Part shown: piece by piece, positions 45,701-57,964 of the stretch | Layout: every line of letters begins with the position of its first letter | How positions within the stretch are numbered: the first letter of the stretch is position 1 | Assembly: GCA_015501605.1 (NCBI GenBank) | Contig: JADNRZ010000020.1 | Span: forward strand, 434,001 to 498,000 | DNA: 64,000 nt | Origin: Panaeolus papilionaceus | Taxonomy: Eukaryota > Basidiomycota > Agaricomycetes > Agaricales | Reading direction: 5' to 3' | Notes under the pieces: model-generated | What the model was told of the DNA's origin: nothing | Databases searched by the model: none | The model's input: only the letters and a program-made list of their open reading frames with translations | Made by a program: the position numbers and the translations under genes

Positions 45701-47539
45701 CATGTAAATGCAAAGTGTTCAAACCAGCGTGTAGGCCTCCTCGCATCAAGTACATATCTACATTTAAAATTAAACGAGCTGGCCCAATTTAAAGTGAAAC
45801 TCAAGGACGAAAGCTCGCGAAGCGAATGGGGATAGCGATGCAAGCATAGAAGCAAGGTAGGTAAGGTAGGTATCATCGAAATGACCAAAAAGGTAACGGA
45901 TTAACGAGAGCGAGGAGAGTCAACCGCACAAATGAAGTTTGCTGGACGTGAGACTACATGAACTGCACGCTACCTCATCTCGCAAATTGGAATATTTTTC
46001 ACTCCCCAGATTCGCTATCTGCTCTAAGCTTTATCTCCTTGTTTCTAGCAGCCTTGGGGCCTCCAGCTGTGTCTGGCTTAGTTTTCCTCATCTTTCTTCA
46101 TCTCCCAGTCATCCCAGGATGAAAAAAAAAAATCCCATTGCTAGCCACGCACAAATTATCTTCGCGGAGATAACATAGAATATAGGAAATTATACAAGAT
46201 GATCGATGATCGATCATGACATCAATGTAGACGCATCCTTCCTAAGAGTCTCTATGGTGCCCATGATGCATCCCCACCATCGAAAAGACACCACGATCAC
46301 CTAGAGCCAACCGCTTGGCAACATCTCATGATCACCGTACTTCCCCGTCTTCCCCCTTCTCCTCTCGGCCATCCCCGCGAGCCTCTCAAGCCTCAAACCC
46401 ATACTCTAGAGAAAATGGTGGAAATCAGACCTGATGTATGAATGCTGGCATCAAGGACAACAATGCGGCGATGCAGGTGACGTTAAGATCAAGGATGAAT
46501 GAAATGTGATGATGAAAGTGACAAACCATGACACTGGTGTGCGTGTATCGGGAGATCGAGAATACGTTGGCGTAAGGCAGAAACATAAACCGAGAACAGA
46601 TGTCGAGGTGGTTCTATGCGCACAGAGAGCTCAGAGAAGGGAAGTGTATACATACATGAATATCTGAGGTTTCATAGCGTAAGATTGCGAGCAGTATTTT
46701 TCTCTAACTTGAAGACAAGCGGAGAGAGCGGACGCGGAAAGGAGGAACAAAAAAAGGAAGACAGGTGGGCAAATATAAGGTGAGGTGTGAAGGCGCTGAA
46801 GGATAGAGCAAATGAGAGCGATAGGCGAATTGGTATGCGCGTGCGGCGTGCCAGATACGAGATACACATACATGATAACCATACATGGAGTAGAATGGAC
46901 GAATGGACCGAAAACGAACGTGGGCGAGAACGCGGGAGGAGCTGCGAGGGAATGAAGACTGGTGAATGCGTCTGTGGAATTGAAGAGGTACTCGGGAATC
47001 AGTGACTCTTTTATGAAATAAAAATGATTTGATTGTCTGATATTGTCATTGGTAGGGCTGAGGATGGGGCTTACCTTCTGAAATGTGTGATTGATGAAAG
47101 ATAATTGTAATACAGTGCTACTGAGGATTCGGACACTCTTCGTAGGAACAAACAGATGAAACTATCCTACCTTTCTAAGTGTATCAATCAACCGTATTGT
47201 ACTGTGCAGCTTAGTGTAAGAGACATGCCACTGCCGTGCTGAAAACACCTAAAACCGTGCAGAGACGTGAAGCTTTGAAGAGCCATGCAAAGCCGTGTCC
47301 CTGCCGTGGTCAACCGTGATGAGCTGTGTCCCTACCGTGTCTAAGACATACAGAGACATGGAAAGCTGTGAAAAATAGTCGCTCTAATAGTATGCTACCT
47401 ACTGATTCACTACCGTGCTGCTGTGTGCTCAAGTGAAGAGCCGTTCAAAGTCGCGATCGTGCAAAGCCATGAAATTCGCTGTGGGACACTGTAGTGAGTT
47501 CACGGCAGCGCACGGCGTTTTCTAGTTGCCCTAGAGAGA
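42714..47539. other. Gene desert with strong purine skew
   Basis: Nearly 5 kb without a supported gene. From about 43650 to 47000 the plus strand is rich in A and G, so the minus strand gives many overlapping Ser/Leu/His-rich frames that are not credible proteins. GAGGTGGTTATATGCGCGCA near 43770 and GAGGTGGTTCTATGCGCACA near 46610 are a diverged repeat. The CCGTGC patch lies at the right end. Confidence 0.5.
47210..47480. repeat. Degenerate CCGTGC-type short repeat, second locus
   Basis: Recurring CCGTGC, CCGTGT and CCATGC words with short spacers (for example AAAACCGTGCAGAGACGTGA). This is the same theme as at 40680-40772, more eroded. It directly precedes the HNH-family fragment at 47540. 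Confidence 0.5.
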
Positions 47540-47821
47540 GTGATGCGTTTATACAATGCTTGGACTGCTTTGGTCCCGACGGTCTCGGAGAAAGATGCGA
47601 TTTACAATGCGCCGGTGCCCACTTATAGCTATAACCAACCATCTGTATCCATGTCTAGATCCAACGCGGCGCCCAAAGCGACCGTTCAGCCCGAGTGCAA
47701 TGCAAAACCTGAAATTGGGTACAGGCTCACGGCTTGGACTTTGCGGGGCCATGATACTAACCATGGGGATGATTGGGAGTCAGAAGGTACGGGGATGGAT
47801 GCAGGAGTGTGGAGGTGGTGA
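47540..47821 (+). pseudogene. Relic of an HNH-family type A gene (middle part)
   Basis: The frame reads MRLYNAWTALVPTVSEKDAIYN, matching VERLYLAWTAFLPLDAEKDSIFN in the gene at 13267, then a polar stretch and LTAWTLRGHDT, a possible remnant of the WTSDxV motif. The HNH part, the SHIHP module and the basic tail are missing. It is an isolated piece next to a repeat patch. Confidence 0.55.
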
Positions 47822-49264
47822 TGATGCGCCTATGTAGCCTGCTTGCTTCTATGTCTGTTCTTTCATAAGCGCGTCGCAGATGTTCATTGTCATTCGAATG
47901 AAGTTGAAGTTGAACTCGGCTTCTTAGGTTGGTATGCATATGTATTGAGTATCCAGCGGCGTACCCTCGATTAGTTCCGGAATTTGGAAACTGAGGATTA
48001 TAAATGAATTTCCCGAGGTCTTCGAGAATCTGAAAGTTGGCTGAAATGTAAGAAAGGCAAGGTGACTGTTGAAAGCGACGTCAGAAATGGCGACAGTGAC
48101 AACACGAGAAAATTACAATAATTTCAAACTTGAATGGCATCTATTAACAAAACAACATCAAGAAGAGAGAGGAGAGAAAAACAATAAGTTACACTAAGTA
48201 CGTACAAGTACAACAGCGTCGAAACGAGATGAGATGAGATGAGATGAGACGAGATGAAGCAAATCGAAAGCGAAACTCAAGCACATGGTATAGGGGAAGA
48301 AAAAGCACGAAAACATTGTAGGATGTAAGAAAGCCGAACAGGGTGAAGACAAGTACACAACTCCAGGTATGACGAAGATGACGAATGGATGGGAAGTGAA
48401 CTAAAACAGAAAAGATGAAGGTATAGATGTATGTACTTACTACTAAAGGTAGAGGATGAAAATAGGGTATACGACACGGCACATGTAATTAATTCGTATC
48501 TCTCGATACGCAATACTCGACCCTCAATCACAATACGCTGACAATACGAAACACATAGACGCCAGACCGTCGAAAAAACGCGCGCAAAGAGCCCAACCGA
48601 CGCCCACTGGTGGAATCAGGACCTGCCTTGAGGACAAGCACAAAGGCAGGCACAACACAACTCGAACACCACCGCCGCCTTTTCTCCTTCTCCCGCTCTT
48701 CCAACCTTAAGGCGACCCGCATCACATTCCCTCTGCCCTTCCGCTCTTCGTCCGCACCTAACACACCCCATCACATCCAACTCCGCGCGAAGGCACGCCA
48801 TATATCCCCATCCCAATTATAATCCACGTGTTTATCGCATCGTTCCAATAACGCCCCATTCCATTCTAGACAAGCCCTTCAGCGTGGTGTGGCAGAGATG
48901 GAATTAAGAAAAAGGTCCAGGAGAGGGAGAACCACAGTAACGAGGATGGGGTGATATGAAGGGAACCAGGACGAGTTGTGTAATATGAGGGGAACGAGGT
49001 CGCGTTGATATCAAGCAAGGGAGACGAGGCGCCGGAAGGATGAGATGTAGGAAGAAATGTAACAGATGAGATGCGGAGGAGACCAAAGGCTGAGATTGGC
49101 TTGTACCGCGGGTTTGACTCGGAGCTATCGCCGTCCCTTCCCTCAAATACCTCCCCCGCTCCCCTCCCCTTTCATCTCAAAATGCTCCTCTCCCGATTCC
49201 CCTCTCATCTCATCTCCTACTCGTCCCTCACCACACCCCTCTCATCTCATCTCCTACTCGTCCC
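47822..49264. other. Intergenic with simple repeats
   Basis: No gene is supported. There is a GAGAT microsatellite around 48224-48250. A 37-base tandem duplication (CTCATCTCATCTCCTACTCG...) spans about 49201-49274, its second copy running into the last codons of the minus-strand Hsp20-like gene. Confidence 0.55.
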
Positions 49265-49274
49265 TCACCACACC
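49201..49274. repeat. 37-base tandem duplication
   Basis: Two adjacent copies beginning CTCATCTCATCTCCTACTCG, period 37. It overlaps the stop-codon region (49265-49267) of the neighbouring gene. Confidence 0.7.
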
Positions 49275-50580
49275 CCCCTCCTCCTCCTCCCTACCTCAAT
49301 CGTCAACCGCCCCCCCTCAAACCTTGCATGCACGCTCCCCATATCGACATCATTCGGCGTAAACGAGATGAGCCATTCATAGTGGTCTGTTCGTCATCCT
49401 TGTCAGCATCTCTTGTTTTTTCACCGAACACAAAAAAGCCTCGAGGAGAGTGGTAAAAAAAGACAAAGAACAACTCACTATCATCCTCAACATGCCACGC
49501 ATCAGCCACAACCTTCAGCTTCTCCCCCTTATTCGCACTAATCGTCACCATCTCCGGACTAATACTCGGTGGTAACACCACACTAAACGTGTGCCGATGC
49601 GGCAGCGTCGATATCTGCATCTGATGCGCTGCCGCTCCCATCTCTGCCCCCGCTCCCACCCCTGTCGTCGATGACGTCGACGTCGCTGGTGCTGCTGAAC
49701 GCGCTGAAAAAGACGACGACGACGACGACGACGAAGCCGACTTGCCACTCAAACTCTGACTCCTCCCCAACCCCATCAACGTCGGCGTCGTCACGCTCCC
49801 CTCGCTCCCCGCACTCCCCGTTGACCCCCCGCTCCCCCTTCTCGGACACGGCGGCATCATCAGATTCGGCGGAGCCGGTATGTGGAGTCTGAACTGCTGC
49901 AGGACGTCATCGTGCGTGCCAGAGGGGTTGTAGTGCGTGGGCGGTAGTGAGTGGTTCTGTTGCTGGAAATGAGACTGTGAGGGAAATGCAGAAGATGAAG
50001 GGTACGCAGATGATGATGATGAGGGTCGGGAGGAGCGGAACAGAGGGTTCGACGCGCGCTTGGACGTTATACTCGCCAGAATCGTCGGGCCGCCTTGTGG
50101 ATTCGTGCTCAACGACGGCGGAGGGTGCAAATTCATGGCATGCATCAGTGGAGCCTGCTGCCGTGATGACGACGCCGCAGAACCACCCTGGGGCATAGCC
50201 GTCACGCTCCCCACAGCACTGATACTCGCTCCCCCCGCGCCTCCTGTCGATGACGACGACGCCCCTGCACCTGGGGCTGAGCCGTTATACATAGGCGACA
50301 CCGAACTCAGCGACAGTGGACTCGCACTGGCACTGCTCGGCGCGTGGGGGGAGAAGTAGGAGTAATCGGATTGGGTGTATGTGCCTACGCCTAGGGATGT
50401 AGCTGGGCCAGGACGGGTGCTGAGGGAGCTTGTTGGGCGGCTGGCGGTGTGGCTGCTCATAGAAGAAGATGAGTGTGAGTGGGAATGGGAATGGGAATGG
50501 GTGTGATGGGCTGATGAGCGCGAGATGGTAGAGGCGGGGGTGGGGCTTTGGGGGTGGGAGTGTTGGGGTGTTGGGGGCAT
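49265..50580 (-). CDS. Hsp20-like domain protein with long disordered N-terminus
   Basis: Two exons on the minus strand: 50580 to about 49483 and about 49395 to 49265, roughly 400 aa. The first 320 residues are Ser/Pro/His/Gly low complexity, including an alternating His-Ser block coded by a GGGAAT-like repeat and a nine-serine run. The C-terminus has HRHTFSVVLPPSISPEMVTI, GEKLKVVADAWHVED and, after the intron, HYEWLISFTPNDVDMGSVHA and LTIEV. This is the beta-strand pattern and G-x-LxIxV end of alpha-crystallin/Hsp20-like domains. The intron acceptor was chosen to give this continuation; unspliced, the frame would end in junk. A chaperone or adaptor role is an inference. Confidence 0.7.
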
Positions 50581-53500
50581 GGTGGTTGTTTAGTAGGAAA
50601 TGGAATTGGAACCGTGTCGATGACGAGTGGATGAGTGGATGATGGGGGAGATGAGCCGTGGTGATAAGCTAAGCTCAGCTAATGCAGCTGCTCGTGATGA
50701 GATGGATGGATGGATACGCTGCGTAGTGATCGACCTCACCCAAAAAGTCAAATCAAAAGAGAGAGATAAAACCGAGGGCAGAGTGCCGCCTGAACCTGCA
50801 AGCTGAAAGTAATGAATAGCCCAACGTCCAACGCTGACAGGGCAATAGAATCAGGAACAGCGAGTAGACGAAGCGGGCGTGTCGTGTCCTCGGAGCGCAC
50901 CAATGATTGGGCGATGGGAGAGAGCGGATGGCCGAGGGTGGAAGGTGTCACTGTGAATGGGTATGGGTATGGGTATGGGTATGGTAGGCGCTGTTGATGC
51001 CGATGTCAAGCCTGAGGGCAAGCGCAGGAAGGGTGAAAAAGAAGGAAGGAGAGGAATTAAAGGAAGAAGAGAGGCGAGAGAGCTGAGATGGCTGTTATTG
51101 GTTGGCGTGGAGAGCCTGAGAGATATCGAGTCAGCTTGCCCTTCTGGACGTTGATTGCGGTCACTTGAAGAGAGGCGAGTTCGCTTGACCCGGTCAATTA
51201 TTATTCTGTATGTCTCTGTCTGCAAAGAAAGAGGATAAGAGAGAGAGACACCGTCGTCGAGTGCACAGCTCTTTGTGATCGTAACCGTCAAAGGCAGAGA
51301 CGCACAGAGAGGGAAGAGGGCAGAAGTGGAGCTACCATCCCTTTTTCGGTTATCTGTCATTTCATCACCCCAGCCTCTTTCTTTCCCTCTTACATCCCAA
51401 CTACGCACTACCCGAGTTCTATTTCAAGACCAGATTTCATTTACGGACTTACATACGTGCATTACATTGCATTGCATTTAGGTGTGGATGCAGGGTTCCC
51501 CGCATTCAGTTGTTCAGCGAGGGGAGGGGACACACAACCTTCCTCGCTTCTTGCCTGCCTGTCTGCCAATGGGGTGGAGGCACGCCATGTGTCGACTCAA
51601 TACCATGACGAGGGTGAGAATTTAGGAGGGCATCACATGACCCTCATCACCAAGCACGCACGCACAACGTGCTGCGCGTAGAGATGACGCGTTGGTCTAG
51701 ACTATCATTGACACTGACAACGCGCGGTGAACTCGTCTGAAGTCTGACAGCACTCAGGATGATAGCATAAAATGACGACGAAGGTGCTACCTTTCTGCCT
51801 ATCGTGCACCTTGACATAGCTTAAGCTTTGTGCATGCTATGACGACGACTCACCATGATTCATACCTATCATGCATAATAATACACTGCCCTGAGTCGAC
51901 ATCTTGACATGGGTAAATACTTAGTAGGTATGAGTAACATACTACATAGATACTCTACCCTAACTACGCCCACAGCAAGCTTTCTGCTTCATTATATGAC
52001 GTCGTCTCCTCTTCCTTCCCTTTCCTTACATGCCACGCAGAACATTAGCGGTGTCAAAATATGAATGAACGTTTGCGTATCGCGGAAGGACATGGTTCGG
52101 TCAATCGCTATCCGAGCTGATGCAGGGTTTACATTCCTTACTTACAGATATCACCATTACCACTGCCAATGATGTCATGTAGTATAATGCAATGCAACGC
52201 AGTTGACTTGTAATTATGTGCTATAAATACTCATGACGATGACGACGACGATCTACGTATGCATCATCAATGCGTCGAGCCGGCGCTTGGCAGGACAATC
52301 AAACCAATTGAATTGAAATTACTAAAGTCTCCTAAAACCCGCACTTCGGGATTCCGAGTCCCATCCAGAACTTTATCCGTGACGATTTAGAGTCAACAGG
52401 ATGCGAGCCTGGATCATAGGTCTTCGTACCATCTATCAGCCGAATAAAAAAAATAGATATAAAAGAACTTGTTCGAAGGGATATCGACTCAAAATGAATA
52501 ATTTAAAAAGTGCATTTCGTGCACCACACCCTGCATGGTAATCACTCTAAGTAGTCTGCGCGGCACTGTACGGCATCCGCACGGCAATACTCTGTCATGC
52601 TCGGTAAGTAGTGCACTGACAACACTCTGCAATGCCAATTAAATGCAGCAAGCACACTGCAATTGCTCTGTGCGCGATGCGACTGGAGGGTGAACATTTG
52701 GGATGAACGGATAAGTCTGGAACGATCAGATTCAGAGTAACAAAATAAAATAAAAATTCGAGATATATATGAAACCTCCGAGTCGCTGACCTAAGTCTCG
52801 TCCTATTTTGCATGTACATGTAGTATGTATTCACGTATGTACTTTGGGTACTCAAGTTTCGTTCGTATGTATGTATGTTGTCGTTTTGAGTGCATTTGAC
52901 GCCCTCCTCCCTCTGACGGCGGGTTTGATTGCTGCAAAGTATGTATCTCGTGCAATCGTGCACCGCTCCCACTTGCGACTTGCGCTGCTATGCTCTGCTA
53001 TGCTCTGCACTCCGCTGCAAGGACACTATGAGTGTACTGATCACCCCCCTTCCAAACATAATCATGGACTGAGGGCTCCAAGGCTCTACGATTCGCCTCC
53101 CTGACCGTGAGCACCGATGTAGAGTTTGCATTGAAATTTGGTCTGCATCTGGTCATTAAATAGGGGCAGTCCGCGAACATCTGTCGCCTCTTAATTCCTC
53201 ACTAGAATTTGACCAGAACTTGACGAGAGTGCCCCATTCAAGTTGGTACTTCAGTTTCATGTTTGTATTTAATGTTCGTATGTTGCAGTGAACTAACGAC
53301 TTGAAGGTGCCCAAAACAGCGCATACGCAATGATTCAAGTTCCACCCGCCGTCGTCGTGAGCTCCGTCGACTTCAACACGTGCCACGCCATATCCTGTTT
53401 GTTCTTGTTCTTACTTACACACCGGCTTGTGTTATAACTTAACTTGACCTGTGTCTTTTAGTGATCCCTCTATGCCTCGTCATTCTAGTATGGGCGCACA

Positions 53501-54795
53501 TGTCGCTTCGAGTTCACCCATATATGGCGGTGCGTCGTCCTGGGAATGCATTGGTTTCTGCTAGCGCTTACAAGTTGTACGATAGCCGCCCGCTCTGTCT
53601 CTCGAAGGTGCTCTTTGTGTTCTGCCGGTACTATGAACTTTTGGGTAAAGCGTGAGCGTTGAGCCGCTGTGGCTTCATGTTGGCACCGTGACACTCACAA
53701 ATAATATCCAGCGTCCAGTATTGCCTTCTCCATCTGATCCTCGGGCGCTCTCCACTCGGCGTAAGCCCTCGCAGATGCGCTATTTTCTCATCCTTTTTGG
53801 TGCGTATGTTTCAAGATCCCAAGACAACCACACTATATTAGTGTCATATATAGCGATTGTTGCCGCCTTGATGCCAGCGAGCATTGTAGTCAACATAGAC
53901 AACCCACTTTTGACATATGTGTAGGCGACCTTTGAACGATTTTCTCCACTCCGCCCAAACTGATCGCTGTTCAGTTGTTCCCTGACACTTATTTCTGTCC
54001 TTGTGAGTACACTCGATCAATTCTGTATGTTTGTTACTTTGTACTGAGCTAAAGCATCCTTTCGCGGATCTCTAGATCTGCCGTATAATCGCAAGGATGC
54101 ATGACCTTGCAATGAATGAGGCAACTCGAATGCTGCCTTCGGACGAGGAAGACTTCCCGTTGACAACGTTTATTTGCTCCCATTTTACAGAGAAGAATTG
54201 ATCATGCAATGTATCTTATTCATGTTTGATTATTTGGTGTTCTTATTTTAATTATTTTTCCATACATGGGTGACATATTACTTCAGTAGAATTCATGGGT
54301 CATTTATATAGCTCTCTTACTATTCCTGAGACGCCCGACAACAGATAAAATGAAACTTGTCAATCTCTCGTATAGAATCGAGAACCCACTGTCTGTAACA
54401 CCTGATTCGTTACCTGGACCTGCTTATTTAGCCGTGTAGAGGTTTGATGCTCATGAACGGGAGCAAGGAGGATACAGGATTGTCACATTCCAAAAAAATG
54501 AAAGCTCGACATTGGGTCAAGGATCCAACTTTACCCTTCCGACGACCTTGAGCTCGAAGCAATGTGAACAGAGATTTGTCAAGCCATATAACTGCTGCAC
54601 AGCGAAGCAAATTTATATTTAAATGGACACACCGCAACACATCGGTGACCACAGGTCTCCCGATATACACACATGTTTACAACGAGCAACAAGAAAAAGG
54701 ACAAGTACCTACCCTAACTACTAAGCTCAATCGCATCTACGTAAACGCTTTACAAATTGTAATACTACATCCAGAGTGAACTCTCGGGCAGAGGT
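50581..54795. other. Long intergenic region
   Basis: 4.2 kb with no gene I can support. It contains a GGTATG microsatellite (about 50958-50983), short GAC/GAT repeats near 52240, a weak CCGTGC-like patch near 52560, and poly-pyrimidine stretches upstream of the Hsp20-like gene. A possible eroded membrane-protein frame at 53461-53924 is discussed under rejected items. Confidence 0.5.
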
Positions 54796-56191
54796 TCAGT
54801 ATACAATGAGGCGGTTTCGAAGCTTCTTTGAGTTGGTGAATTGGGCAATGGGTGGCTCGGGGGGCAGTTCAGTGCGAGGCTGGTCCTCCGCTTTACGTTT
54901 TCTCCCAATTCCGCCTCCTTGACCTCGTCCACCACCAGCAGCGGGGCCTTGAACGCTCGCTCCCATTCCATCCTCAACTTCGTCATCCTCTCCTTCGCTG
55001 TCACTGTCACTGATATCATTGTTGTTGTTGACCTTGTCGTCATCTTCATCCTCTTCACCTGTAACGCTTCGCTTTGTGATCACCACACGCTCCTCAACAG
55101 GTACTCGTCCCACTGATTCAGACCTTGGCCTTTTCTTCTCCTTGAGATCTCGCTTGGACGCTCGCCGTGTTGCAGTTTTCTTGCTTCCAGTACTAGTGTT
55201 GGCCGTTGGGGGCCTATAGCTTTTGAAGTCGGCCGATGCCTTGGAAGAAACCTTGTCTCCAGAAGGTACAAAGTCGGGGAAGGTTGGATCGCTGTCCTGT
55301 TCTTGGGTGAGGCGAGTGGTCCAGCGGTTGTACATCTTCGCAACAAGATCAAGTTCTGCGGAGAAGATCTTGACGTGCTCTTCGTATTCCCCTTTGTCTA
55401 CGAGATGCTCTGCACTAGCGAGCTGACCGCCCAAGCTGAGGATCACAAACTTGGGATGGAGGTGGGATTTGATAGAAAGGTAAGGCTGATTGAATGGGTA
55501 GTAATATGTTGGGTGATTGTTTTCCGTCAAAATGCCCCCGTTGTACAGCTGGATACTCCTCTGCTTCATTTCTGGACTCAGAGCCAGGAAGGTATACGTA
55601 TAGAAAGTCTGATTCTGATCCAAAGCAGGATCGAGGTCGTCCTTCTAAGTATGCAGAGCCTGTGCGTTAGATATCCACATTTCGTGCAAGCAAACACGAC
55701 GAACCTCCATTTCGTCACTGAGATGAAGACCGTACTCGTGCCTATCCTCCTTCGTAGCATCCATATATCTATTTAACATGTCTAGTGACGGCAATAAGCA
55801 CCAGAATCCCTTGTCGTATGACGAATGCAGGTCGTTTCCAGCGAAGAAGCAATTCCAGCGAGAGTCAAGGCTGAGACTATCCCGCTCCATTCCGAGGTAG
55901 TACTCAATAGATGTCATCTGAATAAGAGAATCGTAAGAAGGTGAATAGTTTTGCTGTGAAATTTAGACTTACGATATTATTGTCCAGCGCGTTTCTTCTG
56001 GGAAAGGCATGACAGAGCTGAATTCCAGCGCCAGCCTTTTTATCAGTGCGCCCTCGGTTTTCAATGATGCATCGACAAACTTCAGGCGCGATGGCTGCTA
56101 CCCTCGTTTTTATAGCATCTGGTCTTGGGCCGAGTCGTCTTAAGAGACCAATCGTAATTCTACCTTCAGGGGTGGGTTTAACGTACACCAT
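54796..56191 (-). CDS. HNH-nuclease-like protein, type B
   Basis: Three exons on the minus strand: 56191-55973, 55917-55705 (213 nt), 55644-54796, 426 aa; an ATG 18 bases upstream is an alternative start. Exon 1 has CRCIIENRGRTDKK and GIQLCHAFPRRNAL; exon 2 SIEYYLGMERDSLSLDSRWN and LHSSYDKGFWCLLP, so H, N and H are intact. Exon 3 has YTYTFLALSPEMKQR, IKSHLHPKFVILSLGG, MYNRWTTRL, then a mixed-charge tail with an acidic block (DSDSEGEDDEVEDG) and a glycine-rich end. TATAAAA lies 53 bases upstream. It is head-to-head with the type A gene at 56666, repeating the arrangement at 12638/13267. Confidence 0.86.
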
Positions 56192-56243
56192 GATCAAGGC
56201 GGGATGCAAGAAATGGTTTGGAGTGGGTTGAGGATTGCGCCTA

Positions 56244-56250
56244 TTTTATA
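56244..56250 (-). promoter_or_regulatory. TATA box of the type B gene
   Basis: TATAAAA on the minus strand, 53 bases before the ATG at 56191; same word and similar spacing as in the paralogue at 12638. Confidence 0.6.
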
Positions 56251-56555
56251 CACTACGCGATAACAATGGAAATCTTGTGCGTCATCTCCATGAGTCATTG
56301 AAATTATAACCGTCGAACGAACGATATTCGAGGACAATGAACTACACAGTGGGCTCACGAACTTGGGCTTCCATAATCAGGCATCGAGAGCCCCTTTCGG
56401 TCTGAAGTTCACGGATGAATCGTGCCGGGTGTACAGGGAAGCCAGAACTAAACAGCTTTTCATTGTTTAAAGAGAGTACCGGCCGCGAGTTATCATTGTT
56501 CGCTGCTGATGTTGAACGTTGAAGCTTCGATTGAAGCTGAAGGCATTGTGTGTGG

Positions 56556-56569
56556 TCACGTGATCGTGT
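56556..56569 (+). promoter_or_regulatory. Shared 14-mer TCACGTGATCGTGT
   Basis: Identical to the word at 13175-13188 and at a similar distance (97 bases) from the type A start. It includes the palindromic E-box CACGTG. Confidence 0.5.
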
Positions 56570-56665
56570 TGCCTTTCGTTGTTCTAATTGACAATCGCGC
56601 CGTCTTCGTGATACGTCCTTCTTTCCTTCTTCCACCATCTCAACAACAACAAATCTCATTTCAAT

Positions 56666-57964
56666 ATGACTCTAAAACTCAAACCCATAACCAATGCGGC
56701 GAAAAGACGCGCTCAATCTGCCGACCCAAATCTCCGACGCTGTCTTATAGAAAATTGTTCGAAGACACAGGCAGTCGAGGTGGCTCATGTCTTCAGCAGA
56801 GAATCCTTGACATACTTGGTGCGTATGCCCGCAGAATTTGCCCAAATGATACTTATTCCTTTTACAGATTGAAGGTCTCGAGTGGAATTGGGCAATGAAG
56901 AAAGGTACACTCAATCTTGATACACGACAAAACATTTTTTTTTGTGAGTGTTGAGCCTTTCACAGCCCTGTGACCCAGTCTGATCGTTCGCGTAGTGGGC
57001 GCATCCATGCACGAGATGTATAAAAATAAAATATGGGCTCTCCTTCCAGAGAAGGACGTCGTTTATCAGTACTTCGACAAGGAAGGCTCGTGTCCTTTGA
57101 AACGGCCCAAGTTTCCCCAAGTTGAGGTGATTTGTTACATTATTCGTACCTCTCACCGTATGCTCATTGCTACAGGGAGACACATTTCAGTACAAAATTC
57201 TCCCCATACAGGACATGGAGGACGTATACATTACTCGCCAAACTACGAACAGCAATGAACCGTTCGCTGTTCATGATTACCCCTTCGAAGACTTGCCAAC
57301 GATAACATCTCACGTTCATCCGAAATTTGCCATACTTCACCTCGGTCAAATACTCCGGAATCGCGGAGTGCCGACCAAAAAAACGCTGATGCAGAAACTG
57401 CCCTGGTTGGAAGATGTTAGCGAGCTATTTACTTGGTGGACATCTAGGGTTCCCGATTACGCCAAAAACCATCTACCATACATCGACTTGTCATCAAACT
57501 CGCCCAGTCACTCTCCCGAATCGATCTCGGTGTTGAGCAATCGTGATTTGGATACTCCCCCTCGCCGAATTCAGCACATTCTCACTGTCGGAGAGGGCCA
57601 TGGCTACGCCTCTTCACATAATGCTGTTACACCCTCAGAGACCCACTCTGGACGGACGTCCGAGCACTGCAACCCAGCCCATAAAGCCGTGACCAAAAAA
57701 CGATCAGCAGATGAAGAGCTCGAAGATCCAGACAGATTCCTCAAGAGACGAACACTTACGTCTGGGGATCTTAAAAGGCAAGACGAACGGGAAGATTTGG
57801 AATCGGTCAAATGGACGTCGGCTCGAATTTCGAGTTGGGCGCGGGACCTTTGCCCACCTCCTCCGCCACCATCACCATTACCACCTTCCCCACCTCCTCT
57901 TCCGACCATCATACATCCGCTACGCAGGTCAGCTCGACTCAAGGCCAAGATGCGTAGGGCTTGA
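56666..57964 (+). CDS. HNH-nuclease-like protein, type A
   Basis: Four exons: 56666-56818, 56868-56943, 56996-57126, 57176-57964, 382 aa. Exon 1: MTLKLKPITNAAKRRAQSAD, LRRCLIENC, VEVAHVFSRE. Exon 2 (76 nt): LEWNWAMKKGTLNLDTRQN. Exon 3: GASMHEMY, WALLPEKD. Exon 4: GDTFQYKI, DMEDVYITRQ, ITSHVHPKFAILHLG, SELFTWWTSRV, a polar region, VKWTSARISSWARDL, a run of prolines and LRRSARLKAKMRRA. All HNH positions are present, and this is the best-preserved type A member of the right-hand cluster. It probably resembles the ancestor of the broken tandem copies downstream. Confidence 0.88.

Larger units (their letters stand above)
56192..56665. other. Bidirectional promoter, second B/A pair
   Basis: 474 bases between head-to-head HNH-family genes. 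It contains TATAAAA (56244-56250, minus), AACCGTCGAA (about 56308-56317) and the 14-mer at 56556-56569. The latter two are shared with the spacer at 12639-13266. Confidence 0.6.

Noticed and set aside
49680..49745. GAC/GTC repeat as a possible noncoding repeat array
   Set aside because: It codes for the serine runs of the Hsp20-like gene and keeps its frame.
50958..50983. GGTATG repeat looking like telomeric DNA
   Set aside because: Only about four units, internal to the window and flanked by unique sequence; an ordinary microsatellite.
53461..53924. Frames with VIPLCLVILVW and LYDSRPLCLSKVLFVFCRYY, reminiscent of a DUF6533-type fungal membrane protein
   Set aside because: The similarity rests on a dozen residues; no convincing start, splice set or further helices could be joined in frame.
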